Under the pieces are notes generated by a model that saw nothing but the letters and a program-made list of their open reading frames with translations, searched no databases and was not told the origin of the DNA. A program made the translations under genes and the position numbers. DNA of 64,000 nt. Origin: Archegozetes longisetosus. Taxonomy: Eukaryota; Arthropoda; Arachnida; Sarcoptiformes; Trhypochthoniidae. Of this stretch, positions 14,299-26,049 are shown in pieces. The first letter of the stretch is position 1. Every line of letters begins with the position of its first letter. The stretch spans positions 12,942,001 to 13,006,000 of the forward strand of contig JAEMBT020000005.1 in NCBI GenBank assembly GCA_018873245.2, read 5' to 3'.

Positions 14299-15249
14299 AT
14301 GAAGTCAGTTTTAGTTCAAACAGTATTTATAGGATTATTATTTGAAGCAGTTCTGTGTGAACAAAATCAGTTAACAATAATCAAAAATGAAATGCCAGAA
14401 ACGATCAAAGAGTTTTCAATTGGAACAGCTTTAATCGCACTTTCAGAAAGTAGTGATCAGAATGTGATCGCAGACAAACTGTCCAATGCATTAAATTCGA
14501 AATATGGTCCACAATGGTTTTCACTGGTCGGACCAACAGGTCTGGTCTCACATTTCGATACACAACCAAATACTCTATTGAACTTCGAATATGGAAAAAC
14601 TCAAATACTTCTATTCAAACTTCAATCAACTAATATTCAAACTAATAACTCAGAAGTATGAAAATTTGACTTGAGTTGTATTTGCGTGAGATATTGTTGG
14701 AAATTATGCTGACGAATAATAGTTGAAAACTGAAAATTAGGTTTAATTAATTTAATGTATGCTAAACAACATTTATTCAGTATTCAATAATTTTAAATGT
14801 GAGCGTAATTCACACCAATATTTTGTTAAAACACAACTAAAGTTCAAAATGATCCCAAATAGATTAATTCTTAAAGTATTGTCATTTTATAGATCGAATA
14901 CATTGATGTTGTGAACAATGCCAGAAAAGCAGTCAATCCTATAGATGAATACGAGTGGGCCGTAAACTCCACAATGAAAGATGCGATCATATCGGCCGCT
15001 AAACAAGGCGTAGATTCTGATCCTAAATATTTGAATTGTAAACCAAATTACTTGGTTGAAACTCATAACTGCTTTTTCGGACTAGCAATTAAAGTGCGAG
15101 ATATCTTAGAGGAGAAATTAAAGGGCAGTTGGAGTGTGGATGTTGGAGTTTTAGGCAATTACGAAAGCGTTGTCTCTAAATATTTAAACTATTTTAGCTT
15201 TCGATTAGCGAACTTACATTTTAAAGTTAATCAGATGTCAACAAATTAA
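14299..15249 (+). CDS. Secreted tandem LC8-like (dynein light chain-like) protein, copy 2
   Basis: Exons 14299-14655 and 14893-15249, phase-0 intron of 237 bp, 237 residues. The start is the ATG at 14299; an in-frame TTG lies upstream. The first exon (signal peptide plus LC8-like domain 1) is nearly identical to copy 1, with only a handful of base changes until its last 30 bases. The second exon clearly diverges in protein sequence, but keeps the CKPNYLVETHNC segment, FGLA-x-K, the Trp of the WSVDVG strand and the final hydrophobic strands of the LC8 pattern. It lies head-to-tail with copy 1 and convergent with the multi-lipocalin gene that ends at 15521. It is probably extracellular, function unknown. 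Confidence 0.8.
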
Positions 15250-15520
15250 ATTTCGAATTGTATGAAACGTCATTATATTCTTGAAATTAAAGTCAATATT
15301 ATTCTAGATTTTAATTAAATAAAAGTTTGAAATTTCTCACTAGTCAGAAACAATTTTTACAATCAACAATTATAGGTAATTAAAACTGTTATTACTTACT
15401 ACAGTTTATTCTGTAATAACATTTTAAAATATACGAATAATTTATATTAAAGTTTGCCTCAGACTAAAATTTTATTGAAAATACGTTTTATCCATATATT
15501 CGTCCAGTACTATCAATGAC

Positions 15521-18500
15521 CTATTCTGACTTAACTTCTTTCAAATTTTCGATCAAATCTCTTATCTTATTCTTGGCGCTCGGATTAATGAAAGAAATTA
15601 TCTTTTGATGGTCTGCGGGGCTAGTATTTGTGCCCTTACGAGAGAATAAACGCAAATATTCTATAAAATAATTGTAATTAAAATCAAATTCTAATATAGA
15701 AAGAATTAAAATGATTTTCCAATATGAAGTACCTATTGCTTCAGAGTTAGCCCTTGTTCTAACTTCATTGCACTCATAAATGAAAACATAATCCTTATCT
15801 TGATATAAATATTTTGCTAAACTTGTGATCCCACTCATGTGTCGAGTTTTAGATTGCTTGTCCAATCGATTACGTGAAGTTTGAGACCGAACTTGATTTC
15901 CCAAACTATCAACAAAAAATTCAGCTCAAGTCCAAAAATGCGTTACTTTTCATATTACACTAATATTAATTGACTTTATGGAAAAAGAGCGCAAACAATT
16001 ATAGATTGCTATAATTTTCAATATAGATTTTTAAATATTTACGCTCTTTGCCCATAATATGAGCAAATTTCTTACGATCTGAGGGATATAAGTGTACTGT
16101 TGTCGAACTGATCAGAATTTGTATTATAAGCCAATTGTTTGCCATTTGTATTACTAGTTAATATTAGTTGCCAACTATTGTCAGATATTTTCTCGAAGTC
16201 AACATCAATTGTCTCATGATCGAAAAATTTTCGACAATGATCACTGTAAGGTGTGGTTGGATTTAGATTATCGAACAGATTATGCAATGCCTTCTGAACA
16301 GATTCTGGAATTTTGGCTATGATTTTATCATATTCTGTACTTTTATGTTTAGTTGGATCTGAACTACGACTAAAAACTCTTAGAAGTTCTACATTTGAAT
16401 CACAAGTATAAGTGACTTTATGACCGATATAATCATTATACAAATTCATTTCTCTTCCCTCTCCGTTTTCTGATGAATTTGTGTAAAGAACATGAGACCC
16501 ATAGATGTGAGACTTGTTGATTTGTGATAGTTCTTGTCCATCGATTGTACTTTTCATAAGTAAAATATTTCTTAATCGTCGTTAATATTAAATTTGAGCA
16601 ATCAATAACATACATTTGTCTGACATTAAGATTCTGGCCGTTGAGTTTGCCTCTACTTCCATAAGACAAATATTTCTTATCGATGTTATTTGTTTGCCTT
16701 AAGATCCAAACTCCAGAATCCTATGATCAAAGGTAATATCAGTTAAAAGTTATAATTTAATTTTTTCTGTAAGAGCAGCATAAGTGATAGTTAAGATGGC
16801 ATTATGCTATTTTTCTAATCAAAGATTCATTCATTCAAGTCATTCCTATCTTGATTCGAACCTTCGCAAAATCGACTTTTAAAACATGACTTTCATTCAA
16901 TGGCTTGCACTGTGGCAAAATTGGAGCTATTTTGATGCTCTTCAATCCCTTGACCAGATCATCAACAGCAGCTAGATTTGTTGGATCTACTTTGGCCAAT
17001 AAATCCTCATATGACTTAGGATTGTGTTCAACCGCATTTCTCGCCCATACTCGTAATCCTTCTCGTTCGGAATAGCAAGTGTATAACACAAGATATTTAT
17101 CAGGATCATTATATAGTATAGCTAATCTTAATTCATCATTTGGTAGTATTGGTAGTATTGCGCGAACCATTCGAGAAGCACGTATTGTTTCTAATGTAAA
17201 CTTTGTTACTCGTTGTCCCTGTAAGCTGAAAGTGATAATTCCTTTCATCAGAACTTGAATATTTTTCAAGATTCATTGTGTTATCATTATTTCTATGAGT
17301 GGATTTACAAGTTTTTGGATCTTAATAAAATACTTTTAAAAAATATAAACTATTTTTTTCGATTAAATTAGTTTTTGAAAAGTTCATTAAATATTCTTTA
17401 GATATAACTTATTAATTGAAAAATTTTTGATTTGGAATCAAGATTTGCTAAATAAGTAGAACTTATTGTATGTATCGATTACAAGTTTAATATTTCTGTA
17501 AAAATAAACTGTTTTCAATTACTAGGCCGTCCCATCAAGGGTACTGTTGTTGACTTGAATTTCATCATAAAGATTCTGAATTCCAACAACACTCGAAAGT
17601 CTTAACCCCATTTACCAGAATTCTAGATGAATCACAAACCACATGTTAAGCAAAACTTCTCTGAATGCAAGCAATCTGACAAAAAGTAATTCTCACCCTT
17701 TCAACATCAATATCATACAACTTATTATCGTTGAATTTTCGACATTTCTCCAGATAAGGCAATACATTAGGTTTCATATCCTTAGTTAAATTTCCTAATT
17801 GTTCTAAAACTGATGGATTTATTTTGGACAAAACATTCAAACAGTTATTGTTTGAAGCATTGCATTGAACGTCTTCTCTAACAAATAAAAGCAAATGATT
17901 CGTTCCTTCCGTATCACAAGTATATACGACTCGAGATTCAACATAATTGTTATAGATGTGAATATTTCTCCCTTCACCGTTTAGCGAAGATCTTTTCAAT
18001 ACTCGGCTACCATTTGTGTGTTGAATTGTCGAATATGAGAGAACTTTTCGGCGAAAACTTTTTCAAAATCAAAATAAATATTAATTCAATTAGTATTGAA
18101 ACAGGATTAGATCTATTTATTCTTGTTTGTTGCTTACTATTCAGTGTTCAACAAATCGCTTCCATTCAGCTTAGATATTAGTTCTTCACAAACATAATTC
18201 GTATCATTAGTCCAATAGTGTTTTAAAATCCATTTTCCAGAATCCTATTGGAATAGTCACGAGAAGTTGGTGCTTTAGTACTGAACTGTCTCCGTATTGT
18301 AAATCACACTTTCAAATGAAAATATAAGTTTAAGTTAGGTCAGCCTTAATCAGTATCACCTGAATCAAACTTAATTTGAATCGGAGCGTGATTTACAATA
18401 AACAGGAGCAACTCGATATTAAAATCTAAAAAATATATGAGTATTACTCTTGTGAAGTCAACATCCACTAAATCTGATTCATTATAGCGTTTACATCCAG

Positions 18501-21500
18501 GCAAATATACAGGTGTATAATCCGAGGATCGCTCGGAAATTGTTATAATTTCACTGCCATTGAGACCAGCTTTGCTGTTGCCACGATTACCATAGAGATC
18601 AGTAGAATTTTCGCCATCATTCTTCGCTGATTTTGAGTTAAGAACATTAGATCCATTGTCGCTTTTACTGTAAGTCACTTTATCTACTTCTGTGGCATTA
18701 AAACTGCAGAGAAATTTGATAATAATTAGTATTTAGAAAAAAGATTCCACTACGGAACTGGCTCCACATTATTGTCAATAATGCTCATTACTTATACTTT
18801 ATAATTACGGTTTAGGAATCAATACTACTGAATCAATACTACTGAATCAAATCTAAATGTTGATGCGGCTCACAGTACAAAAGCAGTTCGGTAGCAAGGC
18901 TGGAAAACTATACAGTTAAGAAAGATTGCTTACTATTTCTTTACTCCTGGTTTATCCCTGTCTGCTACACTCTTTGTTGTATCAGAATTTGAGTTTTCTT
19001 TGCTATTCAAAACATTTGAAGCTTTCCAATCGCCAGAAGTCTAAAAAATTTCAAATTTTTTAGTTTCGAAATGAACTTCTTCAATATTTCAAAACCTATC
19101 TTGTAGAAGTCAGTACTCACTGCATTATCAGAAGAATTATACTTTGGTCTGATCCTAGGCAATAAATCTTCGATTTTTTTGAGTGCAGTTTGAGCTATTT
19201 GTTGAATAATTTTGTTGTAAATATCATTATTAAGAGGAGCACCTTGTCGCGCATATAAGCGTAAATTTTCTGAAATTTTAGAGAAAATCTTAGTGAAATG
19301 TTCTTAAAGAATGTTCTTTAATTAGCCACTACCTTCAGGCTGATAGTATTCATAAACGAAGAGATAATTTTCATCCGCATATAAATATGAGACTTCGGCG
19401 TATCTTTTATTCGCCACTCGATATATACGTTTCGAATCGAATACATGGTATTCGGAAATATTTTTGACTATTTCTGAATCTTTTCTATAATGTTAGTTAA
19501 AAAGAAGATGATTTTTTTGATTGAATAAAGCTTCACTTGCTTACAATCTCGAAGTTCTTAACTTATTTCCTTCGACAGAAGAAATTAAATTATCAAACTT
19601 TCGGTTCACATCTGTTGAGTAACGTAAGTCATAAAATTTGCTCATCTTAAAAAATCAAATAAAAATTAACAATTCATTTTTGGTTGAATGAAAGTAATAC
19701 AAACTTTTTCAAAGTTAACACTTGCTAATTCTTCTTCAGTAAAATTTCTTCCATGAGAACTAAAAGTTAGTAAGTCTTCATTAACTATTTCTAAATTAAA
19801 AATTTGATTGGATATCGCTCGAGTGACATTAGATTTTAATTTATTCAAAAGGATGTCGATTATATTCTCGAGATCGAATGGCACACTATTTCTTGCGAAA
19901 ACTCGAAGACCTTTGAGTATACAAAAAAAATTTGGTCGGAATTGAAATGAGATCCTTCATAGATTATAATTATTACCAGATTTGAAAATTTCTGAATTAT
20001 CATCAACAGGGCAAACATATGCTATAAAATAGTCATCATCTTTATATAGAGTATAAGCATAAGCTTTATCGTTGTATATTTCCCGTTTTAGAACTCGAGA
20101 TCCTACAACTCGAGATATACTTCCGGTTCCAAGTTCTTTAGATCCCAGACTGAAATCAATGTCTAGTTTTATTGAAAAATTATTATTTAAGAGAAAAAAT
20201 TACTTACAATATAGTAGATTTTAATTTATCGCCTACTGGTTCGCTTAGACTGTAAGAGTGAAAATAATGCGAATCTTTGATACTAGATGCCCGAAGTGTC
20301 CAATTACCAGATGTCTATTGAATGAAAATTGAAATAAAATTATTGTCAATAAGATGTTAGATGTATTGTGTATAATTTTGTAATTGTTAAAGATCTTGAA
20401 TTTCATTCGCATTTTTCTACAATCGATATAAAACTAAAATTATTCGCAATTGAATGAAAATTTTCATACCTTATTGAAATCAACCTTCACAATATCTTCC
20501 TCATGAAATTGAAGGCAATGTCTAGAAAGTGGGGTCTGAACTGAAAAGAGAATGTTCCGAAAAAAAATTTCGGTTGCTTCAAAGTTAGCTCATTTAAAAC
20601 TAATTTTATTCCCTAAAACTCAGATAAATACTTTTGATAAATCAGGTATCATATAAAAAATCAGAGTGTCATCTGATCATCATTAGAAAAAAGCTTTTAC
20701 AACGGAATGTTACCATTGTTGCAAATACTACTTAATACTACTACCTAATACTGCAATAAGTTTGAATTAAGATTAGATCTACCTTTTTTTTAACATAAAC
20801 TAACCTTAACTCAACTTAAATAGGAGCATCATTACAACAATGAAGGCAACATTCGGCACTAAAGCTGTAAAAGTTAATATTCGTGAAAAACCTTATCCCA
20901 CTCATACCTTTACAATTTTTCTGTTCAATTTCATAGAATTTAAGGTTTATTCCGGTTTGGTTTCTGACCAAACTTTCATAAACTCTAACGTCATCAGCTC
21001 TGGTCACGCCATAAATTGTGTACCACTCTATATGTCAAAAATAATCATCTCCTGTGACTTGTAATTACTCATAAATGTACCGTTAGTTTACCTCTTTTTG
21101 ATTCCAAAAATTGTTTACCATCGATTTTACAGAAATATGTTACAAGATATGTCATATAATCAGTTGATAAGAAATAAGTTATAGAATTAGATTCAGCTTC
21201 GCTTAGTCTGAATCTTCCATCGTGAGATAATTTACCAGTTCTTCGTCGACCATCTTCCAGCCTAAAAGTTTTATATTCATAAATAAAGAATTTTCTAACT
21301 TTAGCTTACGAGAAATCAATGATTTTTATCTTGAATAAAATTGATTTGAAAATGTGAGTTCAAGCAATAAATTTATGGACAGCACGAAATTCACACTTTT
21401 ATTTATACTTACAAAACTTCATAGTCAAGAGATTTGATATTCTTGGTGAATACAAGACGACCACAACTTCGAGTTTGTGGTTCTCTAGATGTCAATAATG

Positions 21501-21771
21501 GGTACCACAAGTCATTTATCTAATGCAAAATGTGGAAACTTGCTAATACTTTGAAAAAGTTTGACAATTTCAAACTTACTCTATCGAAATTCAGTTCAAC
21601 AGCATTGTTATCATAATTGTGACATTCATCTAAAACTATCTTCTCCGGTAGACCTCCTTTTCTGCTGACATCTAGTTTTTGGAAACCTTTTGTGACAGCA
21701 GGAGTTTGGCTGTAACTGATCTGAATTTGGATATTTATTAACAATAAGATGGACACTAGAATTCCGACCAT
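15521..21771 (-). CDS. Multi-module lipocalin (polycalin-like), 21 exons, about eight modules
   Basis: Exons on the minus strand: 21771-21580, 21519-21413, 21261-21092, 20997-20908, 20540-20470, 20314-20208, 20149-19977, 19910-19705, 19645-19545, 19484-19333, 19269-19121, 19040-18934, 18703-18448, 18244-18138, 18057-17697, 17622-17523, 17225-16862, 16720-16614, 16549-16076, 15905-15733, 15660-15521. A signal peptide is followed by about eight repeats. Each has a Cys-containing N-terminal segment ending in (V/L)-x-(V/F)-(D/N)-F-x-K/R, a GxW strand exon (usually 107 bp), a middle exon ending with a Y-x-x-x-Y-x-C strand (for example TYFLSTDYMTYLVTYFC), and an R-x-(W/F/Y)-x-R helix segment (GLRVFARN, GLRVWARN, LRLFSRK). 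These are the three lipocalin signature regions. Phases repeat 0-2-1-0 from module to module. The product is about 1235 residues once one missing base in the exon at 17523-17622 is allowed for. Lipocalins carry small hydrophobic ligands outside cells. Lepidopteran polycalins have a similar tandem design. The ligand is unknown. Confidence 0.72.
17523..17622 (-). other. Frame break in one GxW exon of the multi-lipocalin gene
   Basis: After the acceptor the frame reads Asn-Ser-Gly-Lys-Trp-Gly and then TAA. One base later, the frame reads GLRLSSVVG..., as expected for this strand exon, and leads to a correct phase-2 donor. The exon is 100 bp, whereas its equivalents are 107 or 101 bp, so one base is missing, most likely in the GGGG run. 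Confidence 0.7.
18448..19040 (-). other. Degenerate fourth lipocalin module
   Basis: The exons 19040-18934 and 18703-18448 keep the GDW strand and the final LVDVDF linker. In between they encode a Ser/Asn/Lys/Gly-rich stretch instead of the Y-x-x-x-Y-x-C strand and the R-x-W/F helix. The frame remains open, so this looks like a module that has lost its fold and become a linker, not a pseudogene. Confidence 0.5.
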
Positions 21772-22249
21772 TTTCTCTTGATAGAGTTAGTTAATGAAGT
21801 ACATCCAAAATGACACGTTTACCAAAGCTATCAAGTTATGAATCCGTTTGGTTTTTATGCTTAACTGATAGACTTTGATCAACAGAAACGGATATTAAAT
21901 TGATATTAAATTTCTTTAAGAGCATTACTAATTACTATATTCAGAATTGGAAACTTTTATTACTTAAAAAGTAAGGCATTTCTGTTATAACAATTATAAA
22001 TATAAAAAGATTTCCATACTCTATTTTGATTTTTATTAATGATTCTTAAGTTTCAATTTTGAACTTTTTTGTTATAAAACGGTCACGATCTTCGAGCACA
22101 AAATGACTGTCACACAAGTCATCCCTTAATTAGGAATAAGTTAAAATACATGTTGAGAACATGAGACATAAGATAAGCTCGAATAAGAAATTTAGACCAA
22201 TATCCAAAAATTTCTGTAGTCTATGTATGAGAATAATAACACTATATGA
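21772..22249. other. Spacer between multi-lipocalin gene and the next lipocalin
   Basis: About 480 bp, AT-rich, no ORF of interest. Expected to hold the promoter of the multi-lipocalin gene (its ATG is at 21771) and the 3' end of the lipocalin that stops at 22250. Confidence 0.35.
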
Positions 22250-23290
22250 TTATCTAAGACAAGGATAAGTTATATTTCCACTAAAGTCAGGATAAGCGCC
22301 AGCATCAAGTAGTAGTTTGTTAGCAGATTCTAAAGCTTCCGCTTCTAGGCTAGAATTGTTGTTACTTCTACCATATATTAACCAGTTATCTAAAAAACAA
22401 TAATAATTAGGATAATATGACAAAACAAGGCTTTAGTACAAGATGAGGCAGTTGTTATTAGAGGCAAATGCCAAATGTTTGGATTAAGTTAAAGTTAGCA
22501 AATACTAATAATAGCAGATCAAACTTAAACTTATAGTATCGTCATTGAGTATAGTTTGAGACAATGAACACCTTAATCCACATTAAGGCCCAAAGCTATA
22601 AATTGTTTCCTAAAATAATACTAGTTATAAAATTGCAGGTTTTCCAAAATCAATTTTAGTACCATGTAATTTCCCTTTTTGACCAGTAATTTGAAAAATA
22701 ATTAGATTAGGTATGACTTGGATTATGAGCCAGGTATGAGATATTCTTAGCTCTTCATCTATCCATTGAAATCCTTTTAATTTTCCTGACAGATACTTAT
22801 TTTGCTCTAAATTGAATTGATTTGTAACCAAACCGTCCCAACTTTAATAGGCAACAGAAAATCACACATAAGTAGATAATAACGAACAATTTTTTAATTT
22901 GTAAAACTAACTAAAAGTTTGAAAATTGAAAGTTCATCAATCAACTTTATCACAACTTTTCATACCTTCGAAACTCAAGAGTAACATTAATATAATTCTC
23001 GGAGGAGTCAATATAAATTTGATGGCAGGCAGTATTTGGATCTAACTGTTTTCTCTGATGTAAACAAAACCATTTGCCTTCAATCTGACAGCAATGAACA
23101 AGATGAATATCAGCTTTAGACTAATTTTTTTAGATTCTTAAAAACTAAATACAGTTTTCAGGTCTAACTCCTTGAGAGTGAGTCCTTGTGCTCTCCAGTA
23201 TCTATAAGCCATTTCTGATGAGAAAACAACCATTATATGAAGCGATATAACCATAAGAGCTACATTTGTATTGAGGATATTGACAGACAT
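22250..23290 (-). CDS. Apolipoprotein D-like lipocalin, copy 1 of the local family
   Basis: Four exons, 23290-23153, 23084-22966, 22841-22663 and 22389-22250, phases 0, 2, 1, 191 residues. A hydrophobic N-terminal signal peptide precedes a Tyr/Trp-rich segment. The second exon has the lipocalin GKW strand (IEGKWFCLHQ). The third exon holds LEQNKYLSGKL and the hydrophobic strand that corresponds to Y-W-V-x-x-x-D-Y in ApoD. The fourth exon has the NWLIYGR helix start and a final Cys near the C-terminus (YPCLR). All splice sites are canonical and phases agree with copies 2 and 3. Likely extracellular carrier of a small hydrophobic ligand. The ligand cannot be deduced. Sequence identity to known lipocalins is low, so the call rests on signature order, size and exon structure. 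Confidence 0.7.
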
Positions 23291-24110
23291 TTCTAGTTCA
23301 TTTTAATGCTCATGGACTTTAATTAAAACCTTCTGAATCAGTGTATACTTTTTGAGCTAATAAGTTTAGTACGCAAGTTCTAGATCAAAATCAATTTTAA
23401 TTCAAACTAATTTTAAACATCGTAACTTTAAGGCGAAATTTTTGTATAATTCTTAAAAAGCTTTTTATTTTTCGTAATCTAAAATACATTCAGATATTTG
23501 CTCGTACCATTACTTTATGAACCTCATTGAAAAGAAACTCAAAATAGTCAAACTGAAACACGTTGAATCAATGAATAAGAGATGGACAACGTACTTTGTC
23601 ACTAGAATCAGATGCAGATAAGGCACTTGATTTCTTGCGTTTGAACTCTCAATTAAATGATAGAAATTTTGATTCGTTTGCTTTTATAAAACAAAATTCG
23701 ATATGATATCTTAAGAACTACGAATATTTAAACACAAGTTCAGAGTAAACATTCAAAATATTAATACGCAAAACGTAACACAAAGGTATATTTTTTAACA
23801 AAATTATATTATTTATAAAATAATTATGGAATTAGCAAAAATATTTATTAGCAAAAAGGACAGTCTATTGATGAAATGGAGCGTAATTTGGTATATTACT
23901 ATTTGTGGGAAAAATTGTATAAATTTAGTAAATTCAGTGCCTGGGAGATTGCAATTAGTTAAAGAAGTCAATGGCGGATACACAAAGTATTGATATACTG
24001 TATATTTCATATTTTGCGACTTTATATGACTAATTATGAATCTTTTATTTCTATTCTTAAACTTTTGTAATTTGAATAAGATAAATAAAAGACTAGCCAT
24101 CTATTTTTCA
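23291..24110. other. Spacer, nothing recognised
   Basis: About 800 bp upstream of the lipocalin starting at 23290. An open frame at 23813-24100 (minus) has no recognisable similarity and is very hydrophobic-biased by AT content. I treat it as chance. Confidence 0.35.
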
Positions 24111-24228
24111 TCAAATGCAGGGAATAAGTGCCTTGTCTCTACAGCACCTACTACTAACAATTTTAACTGCAGCCTTCAAGACTTTATTATCCGTATTCTT
24201 GTTGCAGCCATATATAGTCCAGATTTTT
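24111..24228 (-). pseudogene. Relic of a lipocalin last exon
   Basis: The minus strand reads WTIYGCNKNTD followed by VLKAAVKIV, clearly related to the last exon of the lipocalin at 26050-26183 (WTIYGRDTNVD...). The acceptor AG is lost and the frame breaks in the middle, so that GAV... is in another frame. I could not find matching exons 1-3 between 24.2 and 26.0 kb. This is a fragment of a dead copy. Confidence 0.6.
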
Positions 24229-26049
24229 CAAAATAGAAAATAAGATATAAAGAACTTAGAACCTATTCAAACTCTTATAAAAATTTTTGCCATATTTTTT
24301 TAAACATATTCACTATTTATGTTAAGTTAGTTCGACGAACAATTAGAATGGGTTTGATGTGTAACTCAAATGATTGGTATTTCATTACAAAAGTTACCAT
24401 AGTTTGTAGTCATTTCAGTTTATCTTTTAGAGTCTTGTGTTTCAATTAAAAACCACCTAATAATTTGTTCCTTTCGCTGTTCAAAATTACACTAGCAATA
24501 AAAATAAAATATTTCTATCACGAAAATTTCATTTATCAGAGAACAAAGAAATTCCTGATTGATTAGTCATGCTCAATGAAACCTCTTCATAATGAAGTTA
24601 GATAGGCTGAAAAACTAACCGAAGGTTAATGTATGAAAGTTATTATAAGAAGGCTATTATTTAAAATGTTTACGTACTAGTTTCCCAATCAAAATTTGAC
24701 CTTGGTTAATTTCAAAAACTATGTGTTTGCGAAATATTAATATAAATTTTAACAGCAATAGTGCTGATTCGAGTACACGCTATTATCATACAATTCAGTC
24801 CTCTTGTACAAACTATACTATTTATCTTCGAGCTCACAGTAAAGTGCGAAATAGGATAAAATTGTTAGATGTCCACTCAAACTGATTTATGAGATAATTA
24901 AGACTTTTCACGCGTTTCAAATCCAATTCATAGAATCGTAGAATCGGGTAGATTTATTACAAATAGTTGTATACGAAGCTTTAACTGCAAGAGGAGCCTC
25001 TTCTCTGTCTCTAAGTGTTAAAAGGGCTTATTAAGCACTAGTGTCTATATATCATATTTAGCGCTTTAGTCATTCAATACTTTTTGAATCTGAGTCTTAA
25101 GTTTAAGATTATTAGTATAAGAAGTATTGAAGATTACTTTTAAATCGGAAGGGAGATCATACTATTAAGGGTTTAGAACTAATCCAACTTTTCATATCTT
25201 TATCAAACTTTTAGCTTCATTTCAGTAAAGTTTAATATGAATGAAAGTTTGCACTAATGGTCATTTGTATAGTATGCAAATCATTCATAAGTTACATTAT
25301 TTTTGTTTTTTGTACAATTAAAACATTTTGCGATAAGACTTACTAAAGTTTTGTCTCTGTATTATTTACCAAAGTTCAAAAATTAACTGAATCAAAACTT
25401 ATGCGAATATACAGTATGTCTTGACGTATACGTTTTGATCTTTTAGCCACAAAAGTAAGGCTCAGATTAAAATTTGCTCGATTAGTCATTGAAGCTAAAT
25501 AACTAAAACTTAATACTGAATATGAAGTTTTGATTTGAGTTTATCATTATTAAGAAGCCCTTTTCATATTTAAAAGTAGAGAAGAGGCTCTTCTTGCAGT
25601 CAAAGCTTCATACCTTCTTATGACGATTCAAATAAACGGCTTATTAATGTTATAATAATGGTTTTTACCTCGATTTTTGTACTTCTAAGCATTGCTGTTT
25701 CACTTTAGTATATACTACACGTTTTATAAGTTCGATCTGTATAAGTTCTACTGCTCTCAACTCAATCAACTTTAGATCAAACCTTAGATTCAGAACTTTG
25801 CTCAATATTAGAGATACACTTATGTACCGATTCCGTAACTACATCAGGTCGAAAATAAAACATTAATCTTAATGTTCTATATTAATATCAGTTTTATTCA
25901 ATGTTCGAAATTTCAAGTAAAGTGTTAAAATGCAATTATATATAGGAGTTAGATAATATTTCATAATTTGAGTAATATTAGGATATTTAGTTATATTTTG
26001 TAGTTTTCGTTGATAAGCTTTGATAATGATTGAATCAAAATTTGACACA
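24229..26049. other. Gene-free stretch with an inverted-repeat element
   Basis: About 1.8 kb. The only structure I see is the imperfect inverted repeat at 24969-25613, listed separately. The rest is AT-rich with no supported ORF. Confidence 0.35.
24969..25613. repeat. Imperfect inverted-repeat element, about 645 bp
   Basis: The left end reads gtatacgaagctttaactgc, and the right end is its imperfect reverse complement (gcagtcaaagcttcatac). Similarity continues inward through GAGGAGCCTCTTC and AAAAGGGCTT. No ORF inside and no clear target duplication. Probably an old non-autonomous foldback or MITE-type element. Confidence 0.5.

Noticed and set aside
15521..18057. Several separate genes instead of one multi-lipocalin gene
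   Set aside because: Only the first exon (21771) has a signal peptide, phases join through all 21 exons, and no stop occurs before 15521 except the single one-base break.
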